Source of the DNA: DATLFA01 sp039934635
GTDB taxonomy: Bacteria; Actinomycetota; Acidimicrobiia; Acidimicrobiales; WLNW01
Assembly (NCBI GenBank): GCA_039934635.1
Contig: JBDTLT010000068.1
Span: forward strand, 1 to 23,794
Length of the DNA: 23,794 nucleotides
Reading direction: 5' to 3'
Below the pieces are notes generated by a model, which did not search any database, was not told where the DNA came from, and saw only the letters and a program-made list of their open reading frames with translations. Shown in pieces: positions 22,520 through 23,794 of this stretch. The translations under genes were made by a program, and so were the position numbers. The stretch's first letter is position 1, and the number at the start of each line of letters is the position of its first letter.

Positions 22520-23280
22520 CGCCGCAATCGGTAGGTGGCGTGCAAGAAGGCCGGCTGCGGAAGTGCCGGTGCCGAAACGAGTGTCTCGGCGCTACGCCGG
22601 CTCACGATGTGCAAGGCGGTGAGTGCGACGGCTGACCCGATGATCACGTCGATCACGTAGTGGTTGCCAGTGGTGACGACGGCAATGGCGACGAGTGGGC
22701 CGGGCAAGAACGCGATGACCTTCACGATGTGCGACTTGAACGTGCTGGCAAGCAGGATCGCCGCGACGAGAGTCCACCCCACGTGAAAGCTCGGCATCGA
22801 CGCCACCCGGTTCGCCCACGACGCGGGGTATTGCACGAAATGCTGACGTTCGGCCTGGCTCACCGTGCCGACGAATCCCGGCATGAGACGGGGAGGCGCC
22901 GCGGGGAATACGGCGAAGATCACGAGGCCCAGCGCGCCCGAAGCAAAGAGCGTGTCGCGCAGTTTCTGGTATGCGCTTCGGTCGCGAGCGAAGAGTACGA
23001 CGAAGGCGAGGACGAGGAACGGCCAATGCAGCCATACATAGGTGTGATTGCCCCATTCCACGAGAGCCGGATGGCCGAGCGTGAACTTCTGCAGGCTCCG
23101 TTCGACATCGATCCCCATCGCGTGCTCGACCCGCATCAGCCGGTCCGCGTTGCGAGCGGCCAGTTCGGGGGTGCCTTCTACGAGTTTGCGAACGGCGAAG
23201 TAGACGGCGGCGGCGGCGGCGAGCACCGCGGCCGCTCGTTGCCCGTCGGCATGCGCCCCGCGATGCACTGCCGTACTCAT
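22516..23280 (-). CDS. PAP2-superfamily phosphatase/phosphotransferase (Aur1-like), second copy
   Basis: The 254-residue multi-pass membrane protein carries FPAAPPRLMPG (125-135), ASMPSFHVGW (160-169, H166) and GNHYVIDVIIG (206-216, H207 and D211). It matches the first copy at 7080-7895 throughout the core, including the ARDRxxYxxLR segment before helix 3, so the two are paralogues. The substrate is a lipid phosphate or phospho-head group by family. The ATG at 23280 was chosen over a much longer upstream extension because it has AAGG upstream, overlaps the preceding stop (ATGA) and starts near the first membrane helix. It sits between the PNPOx-like and glycerophosphodiesterase genes, both joined by four-base overlaps. 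Confidence 0.9.
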   Translation of the reverse strand: MSTAVHRGAHADGQRAAAVLAAAAAVYFAVRKLVEGTPELAARNADRLMRVEHAMGIDVERSLQKFTLGHPALVEWGNHTYVWLHWPFLVLAFVVLFARDRSAYQKLRDTLFASGALGLVIFAVFPAAPPRLMPGFVGTVSQAERQHFVQYPASWANRVASMPSFHVGWTLVAAILLASTFKSHIVKVIAFLPGPLVAIAVVTTGNHYVIDVIIGSAVALTALHIVSRRSAETLVSAPALPQPAFLHATYRLRR

Positions 23281-23705
23281 CTGACCTTGGACCTCGACCC
23301 GCTCAGCAGTTCGATGTCGAGGGCGCAGAGATGATCGGCCGTCGCAAGGCCCCATGGCGGCAACGATGCGCCGCCATCGGGTGAGACGGTTGATGGGTCG
23401 GTGATCTCGCGAAGTCGTCCCGTCGCGAGCACGGTCCAATCCGTGCCGGTTGCCTCATCGGTGCCGGCAATTTCGACACACGCAACCGCGTTACGGCGAG
23501 CTGACTTGAGCTTTGCGCCGTCCTCGGATGCGAAGACGACCGATCGTCCGACGAGACGATAGCGAATCGGGGTGACCACCGGTAGCGCACCAGCCGTCAG
23601 ACCGAGGTGTCCGATGCGCTCGGAATCGAGGAGCGCCAGACAGCCCCGTTCGTCGAGGTTCGTGAAACCATTTGACTGCGCCACTTCGTGGCCGTGGTGT
23701 TGCAT
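23277..23705 (-). CDS. PNPOx-fold flavin-binding-type protein, second copy
   Basis: The 142-residue protein has GFTNLDERGCLALLDSERIG then HLGLTAGALPVVTPIRYRL, the start of the split-barrel PNPOx-like family, and VVFASEDGAKLKSARRNAVA, typical of the strand pair around the flavin phosphate. It is related in kind to 5160-5603, but the sequences are clearly diverged. The reaction is unknown; FMN- or F420-dependent reduction is most common. The ATG at 23705 has no Shine-Dalgarno site. Box 8 is centred 42.5 bp upstream and GATACT lies at 23712-23717, so a leaderless transcript beginning at the ATG is likely. It heads the operon with PAP2 and the glycerophosphodiesterase. Confidence 0.87.
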   Translation of the reverse strand: MQHHGHEVAQSNGFTNLDERGCLALLDSERIGHLGLTAGALPVVTPIRYRLVGRSVVFASEDGAKLKSARRNAVACVEIAGTDEATGTDWTVLATGRLREITDPSTVSPDGGASLPPWGLATADHLCALDIELLSGSRSKVR

Positions 23706-23711
23706 ACGAGC

Positions 23712-23717
23712 AGTATC
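23712..23717 (-). promoter_or_regulatory. Candidate -10 element of the PNPOx-PAP2-GDPD operon
   Basis: GATACT on the minus strand ends six bases before the ATG at 23705 and begins about 23 bp after box 8. This is the best -10 match among the box-linked promoters here. It puts the transcription start at or beside the start codon. Confidence 0.5.
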
Positions 23718-23740
23718 GGCGACCCTGGCTGCCGCCACTA

Positions 23741-23754
23741 GGGACTTCGGTCCC
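23741..23754. promoter_or_regulatory. DosR-like palindromic box 8
   Basis: GGGACTTCGGTCCC has both 5-bp arms perfect and only one central W position off. It is preceded by CACTA, as are boxes 1 and 6 in part. The centre is 42.5 bp upstream of the start codon at 23705 on the minus strand. Confidence 0.7.
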
Positions 23755-23778
23755 GCGTGTTGCGGTCGCCGGCGCACA

Positions 23779-23792
23779 GTGACCTTCGGCCC
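23779..23792. promoter_or_regulatory. DosR-like palindromic box 9
   Basis: GTGACCTTCGGCCC has two mismatches to the core but is the exact reverse complement of box 4. It lies 38 bp from box 8. By analogy with the other divergent regions it may serve a plus-strand gene beginning just beyond the window. Confidence 0.55.
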
Positions 23793-23794
23793 TT

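Overview
The window is about 23.8 kb of GC-rich bacterial DNA with no phage, insertion-sequence, CRISPR, rRNA or tRNA signal that I can see. GTG starts, tandem universal stress proteins (Usp), a CBS-DUF1918 fusion, and a Thr-rich surface protein ending in an LAFTG-type sorting signal point to a high-GC actinobacterium. A lineage such as Acidimicrobiia is plausible, but that is inference. Coding density is extreme: the longest gene-free stretch is 17463-17717 (255 bp), and all five convergent gene pairs have a gap of at most 7 bp or overlap.

Layout. (1) 1-935, +: end of a GT4 glycosyltransferase, cut by the window edge. (2) 4120 down to 943, -: membrane-anchored cupredoxin/multicopper oxidase, a small basic protein, a tandem Usp and a DUF151 nuclease-like protein. 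(3) 4312-5603, +: tandem Usp and a PNPOx-fold flavin-binding-type protein. (4) 7895 down to 5600, -: PAP2/Aur1-like phosphatase and a DUF4389 membrane protein carrying an apparent frameshift. (5) 8024-9490, +: tandem Usp and Fe/Mn superoxide dismutase. (6) 11593 down to 9487, -: AhpD-like protein, CBS-DUF1918 protein and acyl-lipid desaturase. (7) 11712-14153, +: GNAT acetyltransferase with an unusual C-terminal domain, a class II HDAC-type deacetylase and a single-domain Usp. (8) 17462 down to 14155, -: MacB/LolCDE-type ABC ATPase and FtsX permease. (9) 17718-21874, +: sorted Thr-rich surface protein, P-type ATPase and a VC0807-like membrane protein. (10) 23705 down to 21854, -: a second PNPOx-fold protein, a second PAP2 protein and a glycerophosphodiesterase.

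The unifying signal is a 14-bp palindrome of the form GGGAC-N-WW-N-GTCCC. One or two copies, from perfect to degenerate, lie in every divergent promoter region: 4202 and 4235; 7955; 11629 and 11662; 17521 and 17624; 23741 and 23779. This is the core of the mycobacterial DosR (DevR) dormancy box. The gene content (four Usp genes, CBS protein, P-type ATPase, redox and membrane-lipid enzymes) resembles the DosR hypoxia/NO regulon. I infer that nearly the whole window is one DosR-like regulon island. It is enlarged with functions not usual in the Mycobacterium tuberculosis set: a protein acetylation/deacetylation pair, a multicopper oxidase, SOD, an AhpD-like protein, a desaturase and a lipid-phosphatase pair. 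No DosR/DosS-type regulator is encoded here.

Two geometric regularities support the sites. Two divergent promoters hold box pairs exactly 33 bp apart, centre to centre. For three operons the nearest box is centred 42-44 bp upstream of the chosen start codon, as expected if the transcripts are leaderless and the activator sits over the -35 region.
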